Shown piece after piece: positions 27,881 through 36,028 of a DNA stretch of 64,000 nucleotides. The first letter of the stretch is position 1. Each line of letters begins with the position of its first letter. A program made the translations under genes and the position numbers. The stretch comes from Neoaquamicrobium microcysteis (GTDB taxonomy: Bacteria > Pseudomonadota > Alphaproteobacteria > Rhizobiales > Rhizobiaceae), in contig NZ_VSZS01000066.1 in NCBI RefSeq assembly GCF_008180155.1, positions 248,001 to 312,000 of the forward strand. Reading direction: 5' to 3'. Under the pieces are notes generated by a model. The model saw only the letters and a list, made by a program, of their open reading frames with translations. It did not search any database and was not told the DNA's origin.

Positions 27881-28821
27881 GGGGCCGTTTCCATGAAGAC
27901 GACGCCCTCATTCTGCTCGCCGTCGATGACGGTGCCGACGAGATCGCGGACAGAGGCGATGCCTTCGCTTTCAAGGCGGGCCTGAAGATCGGCGATGATG
28001 GACGGCATGATCGTGGGGTTGATGAAGGTGGCGGTGCCGACCTGCACGGCGCTGGCGCCCGCGATCAGGAACTCCAGCACGTCCTCGGCATTCGAGATGC
28101 CGCCGCAGCCGATGACGGGGATGTTCGCGGCCTTGGCGCATTGATACGCCATGCGCAGCGCGATCGGCTTCAGCGAAGGACCGGAAAGGCCGCCCATGAG
28201 GTTGCCGAGCTTCGGACGGCGCGTGCGCACGTCGATGGCCATGGCCAGCAGCGTGTTGGCGACCACGAGCGCATCGGCCCCGCCTTCTTCGGCGGCACGC
28301 GCGACTTCCGGCGTCTCGCCGGTGTTGGGCGTCAGCTTGGCCCACAGCGGCAGGTGCGTCGCCCTGCGCAGCTTGCACATCACGTCGTAGGTCGAGGACG
28401 GACGGATGGCGAAGGCCTTGCCGTCTTCCTCGATGTTGGGGCACGAGATGTTGACCTCAATGGCGTCGACGCCTTCGACGGTGACCTCAGAGCAGAGGGC
28501 CGCGAACTCGTCGGCGGTGTTGCCCGAAATGCTGACGACGAGGGGGGCCTTGTAGGCGCGGTAAAAAGGTATCGTCTTCTCGATGAAGGCGCCGACGCCC
28601 TTGCTGGGGATGCCGATCGAATTGAGCATCGAGCCGGAGACTTCGCAGACGCGCGGGGTCGGGTTGCCGTCGCGCCAGCCGCGCGTGATCGTCTTGGTGA
28701 CGTGCGCGCCGAGGGTGTCGAGGTCGAATACGTCGGCCAGGTCTTCCGAAAACGTGCCCGAGGCAGGCATGATCGGGTTTTTCAGACGAAGGGAGCCGAT
28801 GTCTACGGACAGGTCTACCAC
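27877..28821 (-). CDS. pyrD: Dihydroorotate dehydrogenase class 1B, catalytic subunit
   Basis: FMN enzyme catalysing dihydroorotate-orotate interconversion, 314 residues. The GTG at 28821 is chosen because translation then opens with the family N-terminus (VDLSVDIGSLRLKNPIMPAS); it overlaps the pyrK stop by seven bases. The class 1 active-site Cys lies in VNISCPNIEEDGK near residue 135, and the FMN site is IPVIGCGGISNAEDVLEFLIAGASAVQVG split around residue 250-278. Class 1B enzymes need PyrK and use NAD, unlike the quinone-linked class 2 enzyme that is usual in Proteobacteria, so this may be a second, catabolic dehydrogenase. Confidence 0.94.
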   Translation of the reverse strand: MVDLSVDIGSLRLKNPIMPASGTFSEDLADVFDLDTLGAHVTKTITRGWRDGNPTPRVCEVSGSMLNSIGIPSKGVGAFIEKTIPFYRAYKAPLVVSISGNTADEFAALCSEVTVEGVDAIEVNISCPNIEEDGKAFAIRPSSTYDVMCKLRRATHLPLWAKLTPNTGETPEVARAAEEGGADALVVANTLLAMAIDVRTRRPKLGNLMGGLSGPSLKPIALRMAYQCAKAANIPVIGCGGISNAEDVLEFLIAGASAVQVGTATFINPTIMPSIIADLQARLESEGIASVRDLVGTVIDGEQNEGVVFMETAP

Positions 28822-29672
28822 GGCATGGCCTCCTGCATGTCGAAGACCGGGCCTTCGCGGCAGACGCGCAGATTGACCTGCCTGCCGTCCTTGCGGAAAG
28901 GTCTGACACAGCAGTGGCACATGCCCAGCCCGCAGGCCATCTGCTGTTCCAGCGCGATCTCTCCGGGGATGTCGTGGCGCTCGCCCAGATTCTGAAGCAG
29001 GCGCAGCAAGCGGTTGGAACCACAGGTGTAGAAGGCGTCCACGCCCTTGTCTGCGATCAGTTCCTCGATGATGCGCTCGAGATTGTCGACGCCGGCGGTG
29101 TTTTCAGCATCGGTGACGGTGACTATGTCCGCGCCGAGATCGCGGAAGTAGTCGATGGACATCAAGACGTCCGGGCTGCGGGCGCTGCAGATCGCGGTGA
29201 GCTTTCGTCCGAGGCGCTTCGCTTCCAGCGCCAGCGGAGCGAGCGTGGCGAGGCCGACGCCGCGCGCGACGAGGACGAGGTGGTTCCAGTCGTCCTCTAT
29301 GCTGAAGCCCTGACCCAAGGGTCCAAGCACGTTGAGCCTGTCATCGGGGCCTAGATGAAACAGCGCGCGGGTGCCTTCACCCGTGACCTTGTAGAGGAAA
29401 TGCAGCTCTTCCCTCTCAGGGTAGAAACCGTAGATGCTCATCGGCCGGCGCAGATAGGGCCGCTCGCCGCCGACCACCGGGCAGAGCAGGTGAAAGAACT
29501 GGCCCGCGCGGCATTGTTGCAGCAGGGCGGCGGGTGCACGCAGCACCAGCCGCATGTACTCGCCATTCACCGGCTCGTTCGACAAAACCTCCAGATCGCG
29601 TTCGAAAACGGCGGGCGCGTTCGCCGGCGAGATCGCGGCGGCTGTTGTTGCATGAAGTGCCATGATCGTCAC
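28815..29672 (-). CDS. pyrK: Dihydroorotate dehydrogenase electron transfer subunit
   Basis: FAD and [2Fe-2S] subunit linking PyrD to NAD, 285 residues. The FAD-binding barrel is at about 25-120 (RRPMSIYGFYPEREEL), the NAD-binding domain near 125-240 (LVLVARGVGLATLAPL), and the cluster Cys residues are in QQMACGLGMCHCCVRPF followed by a fourth Cys in NLRVCREGPVFD. The start is uncertain between GTG at 29672 and ATG at 29663; neither has a strong ribosome site. It begins directly after the dctM stop codon (29675-29677), coupling transport and metabolism genes. Confidence 0.94.
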   Translation of the reverse strand: MTIMALHATTAAAISPANAPAVFERDLEVLSNEPVNGEYMRLVLRAPAALLQQCRAGQFFHLLCPVVGGERPYLRRPMSIYGFYPEREELHFLYKVTGEGTRALFHLGPDDRLNVLGPLGQGFSIEDDWNHLVLVARGVGLATLAPLALEAKRLGRKLTAICSARSPDVLMSIDYFRDLGADIVTVTDAENTAGVDNLERIIEELIADKGVDAFYTCGSNRLLRLLQNLGERHDIPGEIALEQQMACGLGMCHCCVRPFRKDGRQVNLRVCREGPVFDMQEAMPW

Positions 29673-29674
29673 CG

Positions 29675-30958
29675 CTATCCGAGCAACAGATTGGGCAGGA
29701 AGGTGGAGACGGGCGGAACGTAGGTGATGACCATCAGGGTTGCGAGGTTGGCTACGATGAAGGGGCCGATCCCCGAGATGATGACCATCACCGGTTTCGA
29801 CAGCGTCGAGGCGGCGACGAAGAGATCGAGGCCGAAGGGCGGCGTTATCATGCCGATGGTGATGTTGAGCGTGACGATGACGCCGAAGTGTACGGGGTCG
29901 ATGCCCAGCGCCATGGCGACCGGGTAGAGCGGCGGAACGAGGATCAGCAGCGCCGAGTTGGGATCGACGAACATGCCGACGACGAGAAACACGACGTTGA
30001 CGATGATGAGAAAGACGATCGGACCGGCGTTGACGGTGTCGATGAACGACAGGATGTGGCTCGGCACCTGCGCCAGCGTGACGAAGTATGAGAGCAGGCC
30101 ACCCAGCGCCAGCAGGATGAAGATGATGGCGGTGGAGAGGGCCGCACGCTCGGTTATCTCGAAGAGCTTGCGCAGGTTGAGGCTGCGGAAGATGACCGTC
30201 TCGACGAAGATCGCATAGACGACGCTGACGGCGGCCGCTTCAGTAGGCGTGAAGTAGCCTGTATAGATGCCGCCGAGGATGATGACGGGCATGCCGAGCG
30301 CCCACGCGGCGCGCGATACCGCAGTCAACCTCTCGCGCCAGCTCGTGCGCTCGCCGCCTTCGATGCCGTTCCTGCGCGCCTCGATGGCGACAAGGATGGC
30401 AAAGGAGAGCGCCAGCACCAGCCCCGGCACGATGCCGGCGATGAACAGCTTGGCGACCGAGGTTCCCGTCATCCAGCCGTAGATGATGAGGGTAATGGAG
30501 GGTGGCAGCAGCAGGGACGTTTCGGCTGCGGAGGCGATGAGCCCGAGGCTGAACTTGTCGCTGAAACCCTTCGCGCGCAGGTCGGGATAGACCATGCGGC
30601 CCATGGCGGCCACAGTGGCCGGCGCGGAGCCGGAAACGGAACCGAATGCCAGTGAGCCGCCGATGGTGGTGTAACCCGGGCCGCCGCGGAAATGGCCGAG
30701 GAACGCGCTGGCCATACCGGTGAGGCGGGCGGATATCTGGCCGCCGCCCATCAGTTCGGCGGCGAGGATGAAGAAGGGGATCGCCAGCAGAGTAGAGTGG
30801 TTGATGCCACCCACGATCTTCTGCACGGCGACGGGATCCGGCAGGGTTCCGTAGAAGAACTCCTTGACCATCAGCGCGGGGACACCCAGCACCAGCAACA
30901 TCTCGAAGCCCAGGACGAGAAGGGCTATGGCGGTGGCTACGACAACAGCGAGCAACAT
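29675..30958 (-). CDS. dctM: TRAP transporter large permease DctM
   Basis: Large membrane subunit of a TRAP (tripartite ATP-independent periplasmic) transporter, 427 residues and about twelve membrane segments. The ATG at 30958 is chosen over a longer frame since it starts at a hydrophobic helix and lies five bases after the dctQ stop. Family marks are INHSTLLAIPFFILAAELMGGG near residue 55, FGSVSGSAPATVAAMG near residue 100 and ETSLLLPPSITLIIYGW near 145. It is co-transcribed with dctQ and dctP upstream and pyrK immediately downstream. Confidence 0.94.
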   Translation of the reverse strand: MLLAVVVATAIALLVLGFEMLLVLGVPALMVKEFFYGTLPDPVAVQKIVGGINHSTLLAIPFFILAAELMGGGQISARLTGMASAFLGHFRGGPGYTTIGGSLAFGSVSGSAPATVAAMGRMVYPDLRAKGFSDKFSLGLIASAAETSLLLPPSITLIIYGWMTGTSVAKLFIAGIVPGLVLALSFAILVAIEARRNGIEGGERTSWRERLTAVSRAAWALGMPVIILGGIYTGYFTPTEAAAVSVVYAIFVETVIFRSLNLRKLFEITERAALSTAIIFILLALGGLLSYFVTLAQVPSHILSFIDTVNAGPIVFLIIVNVVFLVVGMFVDPNSALLILVPPLYPVAMALGIDPVHFGVIVTLNITIGMITPPFGLDLFVAASTLSKPVMVIISGIGPFIVANLATLMVITYVPPVSTFLPNLLLG

Positions 30959-30963
30959 GCGCC

Positions 30964-31458
30964 TTACTCCTTGTCCTGCGCGGAATAGCGGTCGATCACC
31001 CCGAAAAAGCTGAGCCCGTAGCGCAGGGCCAGCAGGATGAAGCCGATGGTGGGCGCGAGATACATCCAGAAGATCGGCATATTCAGGGTCGGGCTGGTCT
31101 GGCCCATCGAGTGTACAAAGACGGTCATCTGATAGCCGAGCCAGGCGAGGTAGAGGCTGAAGATAACGCCGACTGCGTCGATGATCCTGCGCACGGGCAG
31201 GCGGGTTGCCGCGGCAATGCCGTCGCGCCATGTGTGGACGCCGACATGGCGACCCTTCTCAAGCGCCAGCCCCAGCGCGAGGAACACAAGGAACAGGCTC
31301 ATCAAGCGGACGGCCTCCTCGATCCATGCGAGGTTGGTGGCCAGCGTGCCCCCGAACTGTCGGCCCACGACATTGAGGAAGTACAGCGCGACCATGATGA
31401 GGAAGATCGCGACGATGGCGATCCGCTCGGCGGTCCGCAAAATGGAAAGCGCCTTCAT
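30964..31458 (-). CDS. dctQ: TRAP transporter small permease DctQ
   Basis: Small membrane subunit, 164 residues with four hydrophobic segments. It shows the DctQ pattern: FLNVVGRQFGGTLATNLAWIEEAVRLMSLFLVFL in segments 1-2 (here split by one charged loop) and GRHVGVHTWRD after it. It lies between dctP and dctM and completes the tripartite system. Confidence 0.9.
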   Translation of the reverse strand: MKALSILRTAERIAIVAIFLIMVALYFLNVVGRQFGGTLATNLAWIEEAVRLMSLFLVFLALGLALEKGRHVGVHTWRDGIAAATRLPVRRIIDAVGVIFSLYLAWLGYQMTVFVHSMGQTSPTLNMPIFWMYLAPTIGFILLALRYGLSFFGVIDRYSAQDKE

Positions 31459-31515
31459 GGCCCGCTCCTCGGAAGGTGAACAGCGGCGTCCCGCATGCAG
31501 AACGCCGCAGTGGTT

Positions 31516-32538
31516 TTACTGGGCGAGGGCTTCGTATTCGCGCTCGTACACTTCGATCAGCGCCTTGCCCTCATCGCCGGTGCGGCTGAGGAACGCTTCA
31601 CGCGTGGCGGGATACATCTTCTCGCGGAAGGCTTCCTTTTCCTCGGCGGTCATCTCGCGGATGTCGATGCCGGACGCGGTGATCTCTTCCAGAGCGGCCT
31701 TCACGGCCTCGTCCTTGTGGGCGATGAGTTCGGGGATGACTTCCTCGAACGCCTCGACGATCACCGTCTGGTGCTCTTCGGGGAGGCTGTTCCAGAAGGC
31801 GGGGTTGAACAGCACGACATCTTCCATCGCGCCGTGGTCGGAGATGACCAGGTGCTTCTGGACTTCGTAGTACTTCATGCGCTGGATGGTATCGAGCGGG
31901 TTCTCCTGTGCATCGACGACGCCGGTCTGGAGCGCGGTGTAGAGCTCGCCGAAGGGCAGTGCGATGGCGGATGCGCCCAGCGCGTTGAACTGCTCGATCA
32001 GGATGTTGGAATCCATCACGCGGAACTTCTGGCCGGCGAAATCATCGACGCTTGCAAGCGGCCTGCTCGACGTGAAGTGCTTCTTGCCGTTGGGCCACAG
32101 GGTGAGGCAGACGACGCCGCGCGTCGAGAAGGAATCGCACAGCGCATCGCCGAACGCGCCGCCGCGGATGGCCTGCGCTGCTTCCGCGTCTTCCGGCAGC
32201 AGGAAGGGAATGTCGAGGATGGAAACGAGCGGGTTGAAGCCGCCGAGGAAGGCCGCGGGCGCGACGGTGGCTTCGAGCGTGCCGAGCTGCACGCCTTCCG
32301 TCATCTCACGCTGCTGGCCGAGCTGGCCCTGCGGAAAAAGCTGGAACTCGACAGCGCCGTTGGTACGCTCTGCCACCAGGGCGGCGACCTTTTCCAGATG
32401 TATGTGGCGCGACTGCTGCGCGGACTCGAGATGACCGATCTTGGCGACGAAATCCGCCGACCATGCCGCGGAGGCGGCGGTCAGGCTGATGACGGTCGAA
32501 AGAGCGAGCGATCTGAAGTTGCGGACTACCCTGTTCAT
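31516..32538 (-). CDS. dctP: TRAP transporter substrate-binding protein DctP
   Basis: Periplasmic receptor of 340 residues. The ATG at 32538 has AAGAGGTGG just upstream and gives a signal peptide ending near residue 30 (TAASAAWSA). The DctP family marks are AKIGHLESAQQSRHIHLEKVA near the mature N-terminus, FPQGQLGQQREMTEGVQLGT, the conserved Arg in FAGQKFRVMDSNILI that normally binds a ligand carboxylate, and ALQTGVVDAQENPLDTI. From its operon the ligand may be orotate, dihydroorotate or a ureido acid, all carboxylates; this is inference. Confidence 0.93.
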   Translation of the reverse strand: MNRVVRNFRSLALSTVISLTAASAAWSADFVAKIGHLESAQQSRHIHLEKVAALVAERTNGAVEFQLFPQGQLGQQREMTEGVQLGTLEATVAPAAFLGGFNPLVSILDIPFLLPEDAEAAQAIRGGAFGDALCDSFSTRGVVCLTLWPNGKKHFTSSRPLASVDDFAGQKFRVMDSNILIEQFNALGASAIALPFGELYTALQTGVVDAQENPLDTIQRMKYYEVQKHLVISDHGAMEDVVLFNPAFWNSLPEEHQTVIVEAFEEVIPELIAHKDEAVKAALEEITASGIDIREMTAEEKEAFREKMYPATREAFLSRTGDEGKALIEVYEREYEALAQ

Positions 32539-32610
32539 GTTCCACCTCTTGTTGTTGGGGCTACGAAGGAGGTGACGGTATGGAGGGCTCAGGCGCCTGT
32601 CAATCGCAAT

Positions 32611-32635
32611 TCTCAAAAATGAGACGAAAATGAGA
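32611..32635. promoter_or_regulatory. Candidate operator between dctP and the XRE regulator
   Basis: A 5-bp inverted repeat TCTCA/TGAGA with an AAAA spacer at 32611-32624 is followed by a second copy of the half site; the 9-mer AAAATGAGA occurs at 32616-32624 and 32627-32635, eleven bases apart, about one helical turn. It lies in the divergent promoter region of the TRAP-pyr operon and the XRE gene, where such a regulator would bind. Low-GC relative to surroundings. Confidence 0.5.
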
Positions 32636-32679
32636 TTAGTCCAATAATTGATCCGACAGCACGGATGTGAGAGGATTCG

Positions 32680-32709
32680 TTGACAATGATGCGTGGCTGA
32701 ACCGATAAC
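32680..32709 (+). promoter_or_regulatory. Sigma-70-like promoter for the XRE regulator gene
   Basis: TTGACA at 32680-32685 and GATAAC at 32704-32709 are separated by 18 bases and end 33 bases before the regulator start. The -35 is a consensus match, the -10 matches four of six positions. Confidence 0.5.
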
Positions 32710-32742
32710 GAATGACAGCCTGAACCGGTCGTGGGAGAGAAT

Positions 32743-33648
32743 GTGAGCGATTCTGACGATGCCGCGATAAGGTTCAGCGACATAGGGGCGCGCCTGCGCG
32801 CCTATCGAATGGGCAAGGGCCTTACGCCCGACGCGCTGGCGGAAAATCTGGGCATCTCGCGCGCCGCGCTCTATCGCGCCGAAAAGGGCGAAATCCGCAA
32901 GATCGACACGCTGACCAACATCGCCAGCGAACTGGGCGTATCGCTGCCCAGCCTGATGGGCGTGGGCGTCGAGTATGTCAGCACGGCTACGGCCTTCTTC
33001 GAGCGCATGCGCCAGCTTGAGGAAGAGTGCCAGCAGATCATCGGTCTGTTCAGCCCGGTCTCCTACCTGCTGACGTCAGACGAGTACGATGCCGTGCTGG
33101 GCGAGGTGCTGAAGGAATCGATACCCGATGGGGTCGATCCCAACGGCACATCGGCGCGCGCAGTGGATGGGCTGGTCGAAATCCTGCGGGCCAGAAAGAA
33201 CGCCTTCAGGCTGCGCAGGCCGCTGATCGTGAGCCTGATATCGTCAGCCGATCTGGAACGGTTTCTGGTGCACGGGTTGATCGGCCGGCAGGATTTGCCG
33301 CCGGCAACGATCGAAAAGCGCAGGCTGGCCGCCCGCCACGAGGCCGAATACATCCTCTCGATGCTGACGGAACAGCCGATCGGCATCCAGATCGGCATCA
33401 TCCGCGAGCCGGTGCCTGCCACGAGCTTCCAGATATTCCGGCAGGCCGACCGCTCGGTGCTGGCGATCAGCCCCTTCCGGCTGGGCGAGCAGCCCAATGT
33501 GAGACTGGGCGTGGCGCTCATTACATCTGCGCCCGAAGCGATGTCGCTGCACGAGGAGATCGCCGCGCGGCTGTGGGGCGATGCGCTCAAGGGCGCCGAT
33601 GCCGCGTCCTACCTGCGGACGATGATCGACAAATATGCGATCCGCTGA
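32743..33648 (+). CDS. XRE-family transcriptional regulator
   Basis: Protein of about 301 residues with an N-terminal helix-turn-helix (LRAYRMGKGLTPDALAENLG, then ISRAALYRAEKGE) at about residues 15-60 and a C-terminal domain of some 230 residues that was not recognised and may sense a ligand. The GTG at 32743 follows GGGAGAG; an in-frame GTG at 32731 is an alternative start. Divergent from the TRAP-pyr operon, so it is the natural candidate for its regulator. Confidence 0.82.
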   Translation: MSDSDDAAIRFSDIGARLRAYRMGKGLTPDALAENLGISRAALYRAEKGEIRKIDTLTNIASELGVSLPSLMGVGVEYVSTATAFFERMRQLEEECQQIIGLFSPVSYLLTSDEYDAVLGEVLKESIPDGVDPNGTSARAVDGLVEILRARKNAFRLRRPLIVSLISSADLERFLVHGLIGRQDLPPATIEKRRLAARHEAEYILSMLTEQPIGIQIGIIREPVPATSFQIFRQADRSVLAISPFRLGEQPNVRLGVALITSAPEAMSLHEEIAARLWGDALKGADAASYLRTMIDKYAIR

Positions 33649-33705
33649 GGCCTGACGCCGTACACGCCGCGTGACAAGGACGGCGGGGTAGGGCTAAGCA
33701 TCTTC

Positions 33706-34617
33706 ATGGCCTTCACGCTTCGCCAGTTGCTGTATTTCGTCGCCGTGGCCGAGCAGGGAACGGTCAGCCGCGCGGCGCAGAACCTGTCAATCTCGCAGTC
33801 TTCGGTGACGGAAGCGATCAAGGAGTTGGAAAGCGACCTCGGGGTGGAGCTGTTCGAGCGCCATTCGCGCGGGCTGTCGATCACCCACAAGGGCCATCAG
33901 TTCCTGCGGCACGCGACCAAGATACTGGCCGACGTCTCGGATGCACGGCGCACCTTTACCGAAGAGGCCGCGGCGGCGGGCGGGGCGCTTCATCTCGGCG
34001 TGACATCGCTGGTGGCGGGCTATGTGCTTTCCGACCTTCTGGCGCGCTACAGGCGCGCGTGGCCATCGGTGGACGTGACCGCGATCGAGGACAATGGCGA
34101 CTATCTCGAGCATCTGCTGGTCGGCGGCGAGCTCGACGTGGCGGTGATGGTGATATCCAACCTGCGCGACCGCATGGCGCTGCAGGCCGAAATCCTCGAA
34201 GTCTCCCCCTACCGCCTGTGGCTGCCGCTGGGCCATCCGCTGGCGGGTGCGGACATCATCTCGATCGAGGACGTGGCGCGCGAACCGCTTATCATGCTCA
34301 CCATCGACGAGATCGAAGAGAACACCGGCAAGCTTCTGACGGCGCTGGGCGCGCGCCCGCACGTGGCGTTTCGCACCCGCTCGGTCGAGGCGGTACGCAG
34401 CCTCGTGGCAACGGGCGCGGGGGTGGCACTTCTGCCCGACCTCGTCTACCGGCCCTGGTCGCTGGAAGGCGACCGGATCGAATCTCGCGACGTGGCTGGT
34501 TCGCTTCCGGCGGTTCAGGTCGGCATGGTGTGGCGGCGCGGATCGGCGCTGCAGCAGGCCGCCCGAGACTTCATCGGCGTCGCCCAGGGACAGCGCACGA
34601 CACGCCAGCGGTTATGA
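33706..34617 (+). CDS. LysR-family transcriptional regulator
   Basis: Protein of 303 residues with the LysR N-terminal winged helix (TLRQLLYFVAVAEQGTVSRAAQ, then SISQSSVTEAIKELE) and a substrate-binding C-terminal domain from about residue 90. It is transcribed toward the ABC transporter operon that begins 133 bp downstream, with a LysR-box palindrome between them. A role in polyamine or related amine use is therefore likely. The effector is unknown. Confidence 0.9.
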   Translation: MAFTLRQLLYFVAVAEQGTVSRAAQNLSISQSSVTEAIKELESDLGVELFERHSRGLSITHKGHQFLRHATKILADVSDARRTFTEEAAAAGGALHLGVTSLVAGYVLSDLLARYRRAWPSVDVTAIEDNGDYLEHLLVGGELDVAVMVISNLRDRMALQAEILEVSPYRLWLPLGHPLAGADIISIEDVAREPLIMLTIDEIEENTGKLLTALGARPHVAFRTRSVEAVRSLVATGAGVALLPDLVYRPWSLEGDRIESRDVAGSLPAVQVGMVWRRGSALQQAARDFIGVAQGQRTTRQRL

Positions 34618-34625
34618 TCCCGATG

Positions 34626-34642
34626 TATCGGATTTTCCGATA
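34626..34642. promoter_or_regulatory. LysR box (ATC-N9-GAT) upstream of the ABC transporter
   Basis: A perfect 7-bp palindrome, TATCGGA at 34626-34632 and TCCGATA at 34636-34642, contains ATC-N9-GAT and T-N11-A, the classical LysR-family binding pattern. It lies directly after the LysR stop codon and 108 bases before the binding-protein start. Confidence 0.6.
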
Positions 34643-34749
34643 TCGCCTTTCTGTTAAATGAATTTGCGAACGCGAAAAATTCGGATCACGTTTCGTTACA
34701 GGGGCTGAACCGCCGATGGAGAGCGGTCCCTTCAATGGGAGACGTTGTG

Positions 34750-35910
34750 ATGAAATCATTCCTGAAATCGTGCACCGCGCTGACCGTGGCGGCCGCCTTC
34801 ACGGGGCAGGCGTTGGCACAGGAAATGAAGACCGAACTCGGCGCGGCCGAGGGCCAGGTGAACATCGTTGCATGGCCCGGCTATATCGAACGGGGCGAGA
34901 CCGATCCGAAATTCGACTGGGTGACCAAGTTCGAGGAGCAGAGCGGCTGCAAGGTCAACGTCAAGACCGCCAACACGTCCGACGAGATGGTGGCGCTGAT
35001 GAACGAAGGCGGGTTCGACCTCGTGACGGCTTCGGGTGACGCCTCGCTGCGCCTCGTCGCGGGCAAACGCGTCCAGCCGATCAATCCCGAACTGATCCCG
35101 TCGTGGAAGGATATCGACCCCCGGCTGGAGAGCGCGCCTTGGCACACGGTCGACGGCGTGCATTACGGCACGCCCTACATGTGGGGGCCCAACGTGCTGA
35201 TGTACAATACGGAGGTCTTCAAGGAGGCGCCGACTTCGTGGAACGTCGTGTTCGAGGAGATGGACCTGCCGGACGGCAAGCCCAACAAGGGCCGCATCCA
35301 GGCCTATGACGGGCCGATCCACATCGCCGACGCGGCGCTCTACCTGATGACCCACAAGCCGGACCTGGGCATCAAGACGCCGTACGAGCTCAACGAGGAT
35401 CAGTACAAGGCGGCGCTCGACCTGCTGCGCGTGCAGCGCACGCTGGCCGGCCGCTACTGGCACGACGCGTTCATCCAGATCGACGACTTCAAGAACGAGG
35501 GCGTGGTGGCGTCGGGCTCCTGGCCTTTCCAGGTAAACCTCCTGCAGGCGGACGGCGCGCCGGTGGCGTCGGTGATCCCGCAGGAAGGCGTGACGGGTTG
35601 GGCCGACACGACCATGATGCACGCCGATTCCGCCAATCCCAACTGCGCCTATATGTGGATGGAGCACACGCTGTCGTCCAACCTGCCGTCGGACCTGTCG
35701 GTGTGGTTCGGTGCCAACCCGCCGGTTCTGGCCGCCTGCACGGACGGGCGGGGCATGCAGACGGCGGAAGGCTGCACAAAGAACGGCCTCGACGATTTCG
35801 AGAAGGTCCGGTTCTGGACGACGCCCGTCACCAACTGCGCAAGCCAGGGCGAATGCGTGCCCTACTATCGATGGGTGTCGGACTATATCGGCGTGATCGG
35901 CGGGCGCTGA
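34750..35910 (+). CDS. ABC transporter substrate-binding protein, polyamine (PotD/PotF) type
   Basis: Periplasmic receptor of 386 residues. The ATG at 34750 follows GGGAGA and gives a signal peptide with cleavage near AQA-LA-QE, residue 24. The mature protein shows the PotD/PotF pattern: VNIVAWPGYIERG early, FEEQSGCKVNVKTANTSDEM, FDLVTASGDASLRL and PYMWGPNVLMYNTEVF. Cys pairs near the C-terminus may form disulfides. Followed by potA-like and two permease genes, it probably binds a polyamine or similar amine such as an aminoaldehyde precursor. Confidence 0.88.
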   Translation: MKSFLKSCTALTVAAAFTGQALAQEMKTELGAAEGQVNIVAWPGYIERGETDPKFDWVTKFEEQSGCKVNVKTANTSDEMVALMNEGGFDLVTASGDASLRLVAGKRVQPINPELIPSWKDIDPRLESAPWHTVDGVHYGTPYMWGPNVLMYNTEVFKEAPTSWNVVFEEMDLPDGKPNKGRIQAYDGPIHIADAALYLMTHKPDLGIKTPYELNEDQYKAALDLLRVQRTLAGRYWHDAFIQIDDFKNEGVVASGSWPFQVNLLQADGAPVASVIPQEGVTGWADTTMMHADSANPNCAYMWMEHTLSSNLPSDLSVWFGANPPVLAACTDGRGMQTAEGCTKNGLDDFEKVRFWTTPVTNCASQGECVPYYRWVSDYIGVIGGR

Positions 35911-35952
35911 GCGAGCGCCTGATCCGGGTCCGTATTTCTTCGCGACACGCCT

Positions 35953-35981
35953 ATCCTCTCCCCCGCAGCAGGGGAGAGGAT
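35953..35981 (+). repeat. Long intergenic hairpin, rhizobial-type repeat
   Basis: An 11-bp perfect stem (ATCCTCTCCCC at 35953-35963, its complement at 35971-35981) with a seven-base loop lies between the binding-protein gene and the ATPase gene. It is like the small palindromic repeats common between genes in Rhizobiales. By analogy with other ABC operons it could protect the upstream mRNA and raise the level of the binding protein over the membrane parts. Confidence 0.6.
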
Positions 35982-36028
35982 GCCCGCGGGCGGGCGAGGA
36001 TGAGCGCGCCCGCTTCATTCGGAAAAAC

